From Bacillota bacterium (lineage in GTDB: Bacteria > Bacillota > Clostridia > Oscillospirales > Oscillospiraceae), in NCBI GenBank assembly GCA_021770445.1, contig JAETQY010000016.1:1-50627 (forward strand): 50,627 bases of DNA, in the 5' to 3' direction. This document shows positions 29,102-36,235 of the stretch, one piece after another. How positions within the stretch are numbered: position 1 is the first letter of the stretch; every line of letters begins with the position of its first letter. The notes under the pieces were generated by a model that was not told where the DNA came from, did no database searches, and saw only the letters and a program-made list of their open reading frames with translations. The translations under genes were made by a program, and so were the position numbers.

Positions 29102-31603
29102 TTATGACTCCTTTGTCATGTGTGCGGCCGCCGCCTTGAGCATCAGCCGCTTGGTGCCCACGTTGTCGAAGGCGATCTCCACCAGGGCGTCGCCTCCCAT
29201 GGCCTGGACAGACAGCACCATGCCCTTGCCGAAGGCCTTGTGATTGACCATGTCCCCCTTGGCCAGCTGGAGGGAGGGGGATGCACCCTGTAGGGGCCGC
29301 CCCCCTGGGCGGCCCGCCGTCCCCGATCTGTTCCCGGACCGCGGGGCAGCGAGGGCGCCGCCCCCTACACGTCCCGCCCCGTAGGCCGGCCGTTGGCCGC
29401 CGTATCCGCCGTAGCCCGAGGCCCGGCTGGGCATTCCACCCCAGTCGCTGTCTCCCAGGTCGGACAGGAAGGTCTTACCCGACCGCTCCAGGTGCTCCGG
29501 GGGGATCTCCTCCACAAACCGGGAGGGCCGGTTGGCGCTGGTGCGGCCGAAGAGCATCCGCTGGTTGGCACAGGTGAGGGTGAGCTGTTCCTTGGCCCTT
29601 GTCATGGCCACGTAGCACAGCCGGCGCTCCTCCTCCATCTCCTCCGCCTCGCCGATGGCCCGGATGCCGGGGAAGATGCCCTCCTCCGCCCCCACCACAA
29701 AGACCACCGGGAACTCCAGCCCCTTGGCGGCGTGCATGGTCATCATCACCACGCAGTCCTGGCTGGGGTCGTGGCTGTCGATGTCGGTGTACAGGGCGAT
29801 CTCGTCCAGGAAGTTGTGCAGGGCGTCGGCCAGGCTCTCCTGGGGGTCGGCCCGGTTCTCTAAGTAGCTGTTGATGGAGGTGAGCAGCTCCCGCACGTTC
29901 TCCAATCGGGTGCGGTCCTCCACGGTGTTCTTGCTCTCCAGCATGACGGCGTAGCCGGTGCGGGCAAGCAGCTCCTCGTAGAAATCGGGGAGGGTGAGGG
30001 TATTCTCCGCCAGAAGCTGATACAGGTCCTGAATCAGCTTTGTGAACTCCCCCAGCCTTTTGGAGGCCTTTTGCAGCTCGGGGTAGAGGGCGGCGTTGTC
30101 AATGACGGCGTAGAAGGAGCTCTCGTCTCTCCGGGTCAGCTCCTGGGCGATCTCCACCGTCCGGGCCCCGATGCCCCGGGGGGGATTGTTGATGATTCGG
30201 GTCAGGCGCAGGTCGTCCTCCGGGTTGTCCAGCACGGCCAGGTAGGCCAGCACATCCTTCACCTCCGCCCGGTCGAAGAACCGGGTGCCCCCGATGATCC
30301 GATAGGGGACGCCGCTGCGCTTGAAGGCCTGCTCCATCTGGTTGGACTGGGCGTTCATCCGGTAGAGGATAGCGTGGTCCTTCCACTTCCGCCCCTGGCC
30401 GAAGTTCTCCAGAATCTTGTTGGCCACATACTGGGCTTCGTCGTTCTCGTTCATGGCGGTGTAGAGCTGGAGCATGTCCCCTGCCCCTGCACGGGTCCAA
30501 AGCTCCTTGCCCTTACGGCCCTGGTTGTTGCGGATGACTGCGTTGGCCGCGTCCAGGATGTGGCCGGTGGAGCGGTAGTTCTCCTCCAGGCGGATCACCC
30601 GGGCCCCTTTATACTGCTTCTCAAAGGACAGGATGTTCTCAATGGTGGCCCCCCGGAAGCGGTAGATACTCTGGTCGTCGTCGCCGACGACGCAGAAGTT
30701 CTCATACCCCCCGGCCAGGGTGGAGGCCAGCAGGTACTGCAAATTGTTGGTGTCCTGGTACTCGTCGATGAGCACGTAGCGGAATTTTTTCTGATAGTAG
30801 GCCCGCACCTCCTCAAAGCCCTGGAGCAGGCGGACGGTGTGGAGGATGATGTCATCAAAGTCCAGGGCGTTGGCCTCCCACAGCCGCCGTTGGTACTCCA
30901 TGTACACGTTGGCGATCTTGGTCAGTCGGAAGTCCTCCGCCGCCTTGCACTCGGCCAGATAGTCCGGGGCTAGCTTCATGGCGTCCTTGGCCCGGGAGAT
31001 GTAGCCCAGAATGGACCGGGGCGGGAACTGCTTGTCGTCCATATTCAGCTCCTTGAGGATATCCTTCACCACCCGGAGGGAGTCGTCGGTGTCGTAGATG
31101 GTGAAGGAGGAGGAGAAGCCCAGCTTGTCGATATCCCGGCGGAGGATGCGCACGCAGGCGGAGTGGAAGGTACTGGCCCAGATGTCGTTGGCGGAGGGGC
31201 CCAGCATGGCAGCCAGACGGTCCTTCAGTTCCCCGGCGGCCTTGTTGGTGAAGGTGATGGCCAGAATGGTCCAGGGAGCGGCGGGGTCCAGGCGGCACAG
31301 CCGCTCCTGACGGGCCTTGTCTCCCTCCCCGGTTTCCGCGTAGTGCTCCAGAAAGTCCAGGTCGTCCTCTGTAACGAACTGGGGCACCTCCGTGCTGTCG
31401 GAGCCACGGCCGTACTTCATCAGGTTGGCGATGCGGTGGATGAGCACGGTGGTTTTGCCGCTCCCAGCCCCCGCCAGCAGCAGCAGCGGCCCCTCAGTGG
31501 CCAGGGCGGCCTTTTGCTGCTCCGGGTTGAGCCGGGCAAAATCCCGGGCGATGGCCCCCCGGCGGGCCCTGCAAAATCGTATCTCCTGTTGGTGGTCTAG
31601 CAT
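29102..31603 (-). CDS. pcrA: UvrD/Rep-family DNA helicase PcrA
   Basis: The 833-residue SF1A helicase unwinds DNA 3'-5' in repair and replication. Motifs in order are the Q-motif LNPEQQKAAL, Walker A AGAGSGKTT (about 43-51), DEYQDTN (motif II), GDDDQSIYRFRGA (motif III), EENYRST (motif IV), MTMHAAKGLEFPVVF (motif V) and YVAMTRAKEQL (motif VI). The C-terminus has the PcrA-type Tudor-like RNA-polymerase-binding segment GDMVNHKAFGKGMVLSV. Residues about 745-772 in the linker before it are encoded by a palindromic repeat (see 29289-29369). An ~55-residue insert (about 70-125, TEVPQFVTEDDLDFLEHYAE included) after motif Ia is also notable. Confidence 0.96.
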   Translation of the reverse strand: MLDHQQEIRFCRARRGAIARDFARLNPEQQKAALATEGPLLLLAGAGSGKTTVLIHRIANLMKYGRGSDSTEVPQFVTEDDLDFLEHYAETGEGDKARQERLCRLDPAAPWTILAITFTNKAAGELKDRLAAMLGPSANDIWASTFHSACVRILRRDIDKLGFSSSFTIYDTDDSLRVVKDILKELNMDDKQFPPRSILGYISRAKDAMKLAPDYLAECKAAEDFRLTKIANVYMEYQRRLWEANALDFDDIILHTVRLLQGFEEVRAYYQKKFRYVLIDEYQDTNNLQYLLASTLAGGYENFCVVGDDDQSIYRFRGATIENILSFEKQYKGARVIRLEENYRSTGHILDAANAVIRNNQGRKGKELWTRAGAGDMLQLYTAMNENDEAQYVANKILENFGQGRKWKDHAILYRMNAQSNQMEQAFKRSGVPYRIIGGTRFFDRAEVKDVLAYLAVLDNPEDDLRLTRIINNPPRGIGARTVEIAQELTRRDESSFYAVIDNAALYPELQKASKRLGEFTKLIQDLYQLLAENTLTLPDFYEELLARTGYAVMLESKNTVEDRTRLENVRELLTSINSYLENRADPQESLADALHNFLDEIALYTDIDSHDPSQDCVVMMTMHAAKGLEFPVVFVVGAEEGIFPGIRAIGEAEEMEEERRLCYVAMTRAKEQLTLTCANQRMLFGRTSANRPSRFVEEIPPEHLERSGKTFLSDLGDSDWGGMPSRASGYGGYGGQRPAYGAGRVGGGALAAPRSGNRSGTAGRPGGRPLQGASPSLQLAKGDMVNHKAFGKGMVLSVQAMGGDALVEIAFDNVGTKRLMLKAAAAHMTKES
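29289..29369. repeat. In-frame copy of the GTAGGGGCCGCCCC repeat inside pcrA
   Basis: The left arm begins TGTAGGGGCCGCCCCCCTGG (to 29316). The right arm reads GGGCGCCGCCCCCTACA (29353-29369), which reverses to TGTAGGGGGCGGCGCCC. The element is 81 bp, exactly 27 codons, so the frame is kept. In the protein it reads VGGGALAAPRSG, then NRSGTAGRPGGRPLQ. The left arm matches the intergenic copy at 21154-21179 at about 25 of 27 positions. No obvious target-site duplication is visible. Confidence 0.75.
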
Positions 31604-31634
31604 ATATATAACATCCTTTGTGTAGTTTGCATCT

Positions 31635-31663
31635 ATTGTATCTCAAACCGCTTTCCGGGTCAA
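31635..31663 (-). promoter_or_regulatory. Promoter of pcrA-mpg
   Basis: On the minus strand TTGACC (31658-31663), 17 bp, TACAAT (31635-31640), about 32 bp upstream of the pcrA ATG. Confidence 0.8.
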
Positions 31664-31741
31664 CCGGAGAAAAAACAGGCATGTCCCGTTTATGAGCCGC
31701 ATAGGTTACCAGTGTGGACGGGCCGTGGAAGAGCCGCAACC

Positions 31742-31812
31742 AATTTGTAACCATTTTTTTACTGTCCCGTAACGGCTTCGATAAGACGGTAACAGAACAG
31801 ACGTGCTAAAAT
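31742..31812 (+). promoter_or_regulatory. Promoter region with 11-bp-periodic TAAC repeats
   Basis: A -10-like TAAAAT (31807-31812) has no good -35, as expected for an activator-dependent promoter. Upstream, TGTAAC (31746), TTTTAC (31757), CGTAAC (31768) and CGATAA (31779) follow at 11-bp steps. AATTTGTAACCA (31742-31753) is identical to the word at 22301-22312. Its distance to the -10 is 65 bp here and 43 bp there, a difference of exactly two helical turns. Confidence 0.5.
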
Positions 31813-31842
31813 AGGGATACAAACAGGAAAGGAGGTCTCCTT

Positions 31843-32478
31843 ATGTTGAAAAAGTTAGTGACGGCGGCCCTGATTACCTCGATGCTCATTTTACCTGTGA
31901 ACAGCGTTGGCCCTGCCGGCCATGAGGAGGCTCCCCTCCCCAGCCAGAGCCAGGACTACATCCCCGGCGACCTTCCCGCCCAGACCGGAGCGGAGGAGTC
32001 CATGAGCCCTGTCCTCCACGCCATGCTGCTGGCTATGCTCAACCATGATGTGAGGCACTTTGACCTCAGCGACAGCGAGCTGACCTGGGAGGGGCTGTAC
32101 AACATGCTCTCCCTCTACGGGCAGATGGACAGCCGCTGCGATGAGAAAAACGGCGAGCTGTTCCTCCTGGAGGAGACGGTGCGGGACTACGCCGCCGCCC
32201 TGGACGCCGACTTTGAGACGCTGGGCGAGCTGCCCGCCGGTCTCCGGGACCGGATGAACTACGACAATGTGTCCTGCTGCTACCTGCTGGTCTGCGGCGA
32301 GGACGACCAGGTCCAGGTCCAAGCCAGCAGCCTCCGGACGGAGGGGACCGCTCTGGTGCTCTCCGGTGCCCTGGTGGACGAGGTGGAGGGGGAGACCCTG
32401 GTGCAGTTCCAAGCCGTGCTCCAGCCCCGGGACAACATGTTCGGCTATGCCGTCTCCGCGCTGTCCATCACCGGCTGA
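31843..32478 (+). CDS. Secreted protein of unknown function
   Basis: The 211-residue protein has a signal peptide (MLKKLVTAALITSMLILPVNS; written in two parts: MLKKLVTAALITSM then LILPVNS) with cleavage near residue 20-26. The mature part is acidic, with a helical region DVRHFDLSDSELTWEGLY (about 66-83) and a beta-rich end. Two adjacent cysteines occur in NVSCCYLLVCG. I do not recognise a family. RBS AAAGGAGG. It stands alone between divergent pcrA and convergent abrB. Its promoter shares the repeat array found before the MacAB-SLH operon, so an envelope-related role is plausible but unproven. Confidence 0.8.
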   Translation: MLKKLVTAALITSMLILPVNSVGPAGHEEAPLPSQSQDYIPGDLPAQTGAEESMSPVLHAMLLAMLNHDVRHFDLSDSELTWEGLYNMLSLYGQMDSRCDEKNGELFLLEETVRDYAAALDADFETLGELPAGLRDRMNYDNVSCCYLLVCGEDDQVQVQASSLRTEGTALVLSGALVDEVEGETLVQFQAVLQPRDNMFGYAVSALSITG

Positions 32479-32499
32479 CCACCTTTGAGAAATAAAAAC

Positions 32500-32532
32500 A
32501 GCCCCCCGGTTTTTACACCGGGGGGCTATTTT
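32500..32532. terminator. Bidirectional terminator between secreted protein and abrB
   Basis: AGCCCCCCGGT (32500-32510) and ACCGGGGGGCT (32517-32527) form an 11-bp stem; it is followed by ATTTTG on the plus strand and GTTTTTATT on the minus strand. Confidence 0.92.
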
Positions 32533-32536
32533 GTTG

Positions 32537-32797
32537 TTAGTGAGGCTGTCTGGAAAAAAGACCGCTCATTTCCTGGAAACACTTGGGACAAACATTTTTT
32601 CCGTGGAATTCGATGATGTCTTTCTCACTGTCGCAGAAGATGCAGGCGGGCTGGAACTTTCTCAGTACGATGGACGGCCCATCCATATAAATCTCCAAGG
32701 AGTCTTTCTCCTCGATATCCAGAGTGCGGCGCAGTTCGATGGGCAGAACGATGCGCCCCAATTCGTCCACCTTACGGACAATGCCAGTGGATTTCAT
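32537..32797 (-). CDS. AbrB/SpoVT-family transition-state regulator with zinc ribbon
   Basis: The 86-residue DNA-binding protein has an N-terminal swapped-hairpin AbrB domain: STGIVRKVDELGRIVLPIE, then LRRTLDIEEKDSLEIYMDG. A C-terminal Cx2C...Cx2C zinc-ribbon-like tail (CIFC, then CPKC about 20 residues later) follows. The start ATG follows AAAAGGAGG; longer readings upstream lack a ribosome site. AbrB proteins repress stationary-phase and sporulation genes during growth. Its position before spmAB fits a sporulating host. Targets are unknown. Confidence 0.93.
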   Translation of the reverse strand: MKSTGIVRKVDELGRIVLPIELRRTLDIEEKDSLEIYMDGPSIVLRKFQPACIFCDSEKDIIEFHGKNVCPKCFQEMSGLFSRQPH

Positions 32798-32870
32798 AAA
32801 ATGCCTCCTTTTGATCTGTTCTAAAGTCCGGGACGGGAGCGCCGTCCCGAAGCCGTCTATTCTCACTTCT

Positions 32871-32899
32871 ATTGTAACGGTAAAAAAATACTGTGTCAA
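32871..32899 (-). promoter_or_regulatory. Promoter of abrB
   Basis: On the minus strand TTGACA (32894-32899), 17 bp, TACAAT (32871-32876). The leader contains a GGGACGG/CCGTCCC hairpin (about 32830-32848). Confidence 0.85.
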
Positions 32900-32973
32900 C
32901 TGTTTCTATCAGGCAAATTAGGGTGAAAAATGTAGAATTTTTGTGGAAATAGGGTTATGAGCTGGATTTTTTT

Positions 32974-33000
32974 GTAAATTTCTGGTTTTTCCACATACAT
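32974..33000 (+). promoter_or_regulatory. Possible sigma-E-type sporulation promoter of spmAB
   Basis: GTAAATT (32974-32980) and CATACAT (32994-33000) are 13 bp apart, similar to the sigma-E pattern (ATA box, about 14 bp, CATACANT). spmAB is mother-cell expressed in Bacillus subtilis. The -35 match is only partial. Confidence 0.4.
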
Positions 33001-33048
33001 GATTTTCCAATTGCCTCCGTATAAATGGGACAAGAGGGGGGATCGGCC

Positions 33049-33627
33049 TTGACCATGACGGTAATTTGGACAGGAATGATCGCAGTATCCATCCTGTGCT
33101 CGCTGGCCACGGGGCGGGGGCCAGAGGTGGCCGCCGCCGCGGTGGAGGGGACCTCAGCGGCGGTGCAGCTGGCTCTGTCCATCGCCGGAATGCTCTGCCT
33201 GTGGACGGGGGTGATGGAGGTTATGCGCCAGTCCGGGCTGGCCGACAAGCTGTCCCGGCTGCTCTTCCCCCTGCTGCGCCGGCTGTTCCCCCAGGCGGCC
33301 AGGGACCGGGACACCATGGACAGCATCTCGGCCAACGTGTCCGCCAACCTGCTGGGGCTGGGCAGCGCCGCTACCCCCCTGGGGCTGGAGGCGGCCCGCC
33401 GTCTGTCTCGGTGCAGTCAGGGGGTGGCCTCCGATGATCTGTGTATGCTGGTGGTGTGCAACACCGCCTCCATCCAGCTCATCCCCACCACCGTGGCCTC
33501 CGTCCGGGCGGCCGAGGGCTGCGCCGCTCCCTTTGACATCCTCCCCGCCGTGTGGCTGGCCTCCGCACTGTCAGTGGGGGTTGGGATATTGGCCTGTAAG
33601 ATCTTTTCAAAGGTGTGGAGGGATTGA
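33049..33627 (+). CDS. spmA: Spore maturation protein A
   Basis: The 192-residue membrane protein starts at TTG, 8 nt after AGAGGGGG; ATG 33055 and ATG 33025 are alternatives, the latter without a ribosome site. It has four to five hydrophobic segments and the SpmA landmarks LWTGVMEVMRQSGLADKL, SANVSANLLGLGSAATPLGL and NTASIQLIPTT, belonging to the nucleoside-recognition (Gate) fold. In Bacillus it acts with SpmB in dehydrating the spore core. It lies 1 bp before spmB. Confidence 0.93.
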   Translation: MTMTVIWTGMIAVSILCSLATGRGPEVAAAAVEGTSAAVQLALSIAGMLCLWTGVMEVMRQSGLADKLSRLLFPLLRRLFPQAARDRDTMDSISANVSANLLGLGSAATPLGLEAARRLSRCSQGVASDDLCMLVVCNTASIQLIPTTVASVRAAEGCAAPFDILPAVWLASALSVGVGILACKIFSKVWRD

Positions 33628-33628
33628 C

Positions 33629-34150
33629 GTGGACCTGCTCTTCACCATGCTAGTCCCCTTTACCATCGGGGCCATCGCCATCTACGCCGCCTTCCGGCGG
33701 GTGGATGTCTACTCCGCCCTGGTCCAGGGGGCGGGCTCCGGGCTGGAGACCCTGGCTCGGATCGTTCCCGCCCTCATCGGCCTGATGACGGCGGTGTACA
33801 TGCTCCGGGCCTCCGGGGCGCTGGAGCTGCTGGCCGCCGCTCTGGCCCCGGTCCTGGACCGGCTGGGTCTGCCCTCGGAGCTGCTGCCCCTGATGCTGGT
33901 CCGGCCGGTGAGCGGCTCGGCCGCCCTGGGGGTGGGGGCGGAGCTCATCTCCACCTACGGCCCTGACTCCCAACTGGGTCGGACCGCCGCCGTCATGCTG
34001 GGCTCCACCGAGACCACCTTCTACACCATCGCCGTCTACTTCGGCGCCGTGGGCATCACCAAGACCCGCTACGCCGTCCCCGCCGCCCTGTGCGCCGATC
34101 TCACCGGCTTCCTGGCGGCCGCCTGGGCGGTGCGGGTGTGCTTTGGGTAG
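33629..34150 (+). CDS. spmB: Spore maturation protein B
   Basis: The 173-residue membrane protein starts at GTG after GTGGAGGG. The Gate-domain landmarks are LVQGAGSGLETLARIVPALI (about 32-51), LMLVRPVSGSAALGV and GSTETTFYTIAVYFGAVGI. It is the partner of SpmA in spore-core dehydration. The pair marks the host as an endospore former. A weak hairpin follows. Confidence 0.93.
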   Translation: MDLLFTMLVPFTIGAIAIYAAFRRVDVYSALVQGAGSGLETLARIVPALIGLMTAVYMLRASGALELLAAALAPVLDRLGLPSELLPLMLVRPVSGSAALGVGAELISTYGPDSQLGRTAAVMLGSTETTFYTIAVYFGAVGITKTRYAVPAALCADLTGFLAAAWAVRVCFG

Positions 34151-34240
34151 TCCTACACAGGGCCGCATAGCTCTGACGGAGGGCAAGATGGAGATTCAGG
34201 CCCCGTGGGGGGAGGTGGGCAGGCCAATGGGAATAGGGAA

Positions 34241-34270
34241 AGAGCCAGGGTCTGATGATCCTGGCTCTCT
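34241..34270. terminator. Hairpin between spmB and HIT gene
   Basis: AGAGCCAGG (34241-34249) pairs with CCTGGCTCT (34260-34268) with a 10-nt loop. Tails are only mildly T-rich (CTCGCTGC on plus, TTCCCTATTCC on minus), so termination strength is doubtful. The rest of 34151-34312 shows nothing further. Confidence 0.5.
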
Positions 34271-34312
34271 CGCTGCTTTCAAGGCCGATCGCCTTCCCTG
34301 TTTTTGGATGTC

Positions 34313-34741
34313 CTACAGATTGGCTTTGAGCTTTTCCACCATTGCGCTGTAATCGTCCTGGGACAGGGTGACCCTCTTGGGGTCCATTTGAAATACGCCG
34401 CCCCACTCGAACTGGTCCTTATACTTGGGGACCAGGTGGAAGTGAAGGTGGTGTCCCGTGTCGCCGTAGGCGCCGTAGTTCACCTTGTCGGGCTGGAAGG
34501 CGGCGTGGATGGCCCTGGCGGCCCTGGCCACGTCGGCAAAAAAAGCGTTCCGCTCCTGGTCGGACAGCTCCGTCAGCTCGCTGACGTGGTCCCGATAGGC
34601 CACGATGCACCGGCCCGGGTGGCTCTGCTCCTTGAAGAGGATCAGGTCGCTGACGCTCAGCTGGCAGATAAAGATGCCGAAGGCGTCCAGCAGGGCGGGG
34701 TTGTCCGCCCGCATACAGTAGGCGCAGCTCTGGTCTTTCAT
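34313..34741 (-). CDS. HIT-family nucleotide hydrolase
   Basis: The 142-residue protein carries the HIT motif in GHHLHFHLVP near residue 95-104 and an N-terminal CAYCM. HIT enzymes hydrolyse or transfer nucleoside monophosphates. Near the N-terminus, LILFKEQSHPGRCIVAYR is the typical beta-strand region. It is the last gene of the minus-strand uronate operon, 15 bp after uxaA (RBS AAAGGAG). A metabolic link to uronates is not known to me; it may simply be co-transcribed. Confidence 0.88.
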   Translation of the reverse strand: MKDQSCAYCMRADNPALLDAFGIFICQLSVSDLILFKEQSHPGRCIVAYRDHVSELTELSDQERNAFFADVARAARAIHAAFQPDKVNYGAYGDTGHHLHFHLVPKYKDQFEWGGVFQMDPKRVTLSQDDYSAMVEKLKANL

Positions 34742-34756
34742 GTCGATACACTCCTT

Positions 34757-36235
34757 TTACAGCACGACGCCGTCTTTGAAAATAGAAATCTCCCGTGCGC
34801 CCCGGCGCTCGGCGTTGGTCCGCTCTCCGGAGGCCACGGCCAGCACGTAGTCCAGCAGCCGGTCCCCGGCACTGTCCAGGCTCTCCCCCTGAGCCACCGT
34901 CCCGGCGTTGAAGTCGATCCAGCTCCGCTTTTTCTCAAAGAGGGCGGTGTTGGTGGAGATCTTTACCGTGGGGGCGGGGGCGCCGAAGGGGGTGCCCCGG
35001 CCGGTGGTGAACAGGATCAGGTGGGCCCCGGCGGCGGTGAGGGCGGTGGCGGACACCAGGTCGTTGCCCGGACCGGACAGCAGGTTCAGCCCCTTCTTCG
35101 TGACCGCCTCGCCGTAGCCCAGCACGTCCGCGATCTGGGCACAGCCCCCCTTCTGGACGCAGCCGCAGGATTTGTCCTCCAGGGTGGTGATGCCCCCCGC
35201 CTTGTTGCCGGGGCTGGGGTTCTCATAGACCACCTGGCCGTGGGAGGTGAAATAGCCCTTAAAGTCCTCGATCATCTTCACCGCCTTGCGGAAGACGGCC
35301 TCATCCGCACACCGCTCAAAGAGAATGCTCTCGGCCCCGAACATCTCGGGCACCTCAGTGAGGACGGTGGAGCCCCCCAGGGCGATGAGCCGGTCGGAGA
35401 AGCGGCCCACGGTGGGGTTGGCGGTGATGCCGGACAGGCCGTCGGAGCCGCCGCACTTCATGCCCACCACCAGCTCAGAGGCGGGGATGTCCTCTCTCTG
35501 GAAGGAAGCGGCGTACTCGGCCAGCTGGCCAAGGAGGGTGGAGCCGGCGGCGATCTCGTCTTTGGCCTCCTGACAGACCAGGAATTTCACCCGTTCGCTG
35601 TCCCACTCCCCCAGCTCCTCCTTGAACTGGTCCATGGTCAGGTTCTCGCAGCCCAGGCCCAGCACCAGCACGCCGCCGGCGTTGGGATGGCGGACCAGGG
35701 CGGCAAGCAGCTTCCGGGTCTGGGCGTGGTCGTCCCCCATCTGGGAGCAGCCGAAGGGGTGGGGGAAGGTGTACAGCCCCTCCACGCTCCCCGTGACCAG
35801 GTGCTGGTTCTCCCGGACCAGCTGCTGGGCGATGTTGTTGACGCAGCCCACCGTGGGGATGATCCAAAGCTCGTTGCGGATGCCCGCCCTGCCGTCAGGG
35901 CGGCGGAAGCCCCGAAAGGTCCGGGGGGCCACCTGGGGCAGGTCGTAGGTCTTGTGGCAGTAGGTGTATTCCCCGCCCTCGGACAGGCCGGTGCCCGCAT
36001 TGTGGACGTGGACCCACTGTCCTGGGGCGATGTTCTCCTTAGCCAGGCCGATGGCGCAGCCGTATTTCATCACAGGGGCCCCGGCGGAGATGGGGGCCAG
36101 GGCGATCTTATGGCCCCGCTGGATGGCCTGGGCGGCGGTGACCTCCTGTCCGTCAACGGTCAGAGCCTCCCCCTGGGCCAGGTCCTCCAGGGCCACGGCC
36201 ACATTGTCGGCGGGGTGGATTCGGATCAGCTTCAT
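34757..36235 (-). CDS. uxaA: Altronate dehydratase
   Basis: The 492-residue enzyme turns D-altronate into 2-keto-3-deoxygluconate. The N-terminal SAF domain (about 1-90, KLIRIHPADNVAVAL) is followed by the large D-galactarate dehydratase/altronate hydrolase domain with GYRRPDGRAGIRNEL-like GFRRPDGRAGIRNEL, VGCVNNIA and GMKCGGSDGLSGITANP. Family length is about 495. ATG overlaps the uxaB TGA (ATGA), with GGAG inside uxaB, so translation is coupled. It ends the galacturonate branch before KdgK. Confidence 0.96.
   Translation of the reverse strand: MKLIRIHPADNVAVALEDLAQGEALTVDGQEVTAAQAIQRGHKIALAPISAGAPVMKYGCAIGLAKENIAPGQWVHVHNAGTGLSEGGEYTYCHKTYDLPQVAPRTFRGFRRPDGRAGIRNELWIIPTVGCVNNIAQQLVRENQHLVTGSVEGLYTFPHPFGCSQMGDDHAQTRKLLAALVRHPNAGGVLVLGLGCENLTMDQFKEELGEWDSERVKFLVCQEAKDEIAAGSTLLGQLAEYAASFQREDIPASELVVGMKCGGSDGLSGITANPTVGRFSDRLIALGGSTVLTEVPEMFGAESILFERCADEAVFRKAVKMIEDFKGYFTSHGQVVYENPSPGNKAGGITTLEDKSCGCVQKGGCAQIADVLGYGEAVTKKGLNLLSGPGNDLVSATALTAAGAHLILFTTGRGTPFGAPAPTVKISTNTALFEKKRSWIDFNAGTVAQGESLDSAGDRLLDYVLAVASGERTNAERRGAREISIFKDGVVL

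Noticed and set aside
34143-34352. A 69-codon plus-strand ORF after spmB
   Set aside because: No ribosome site, overlaps the HIT gene end, and composition is unremarkable.
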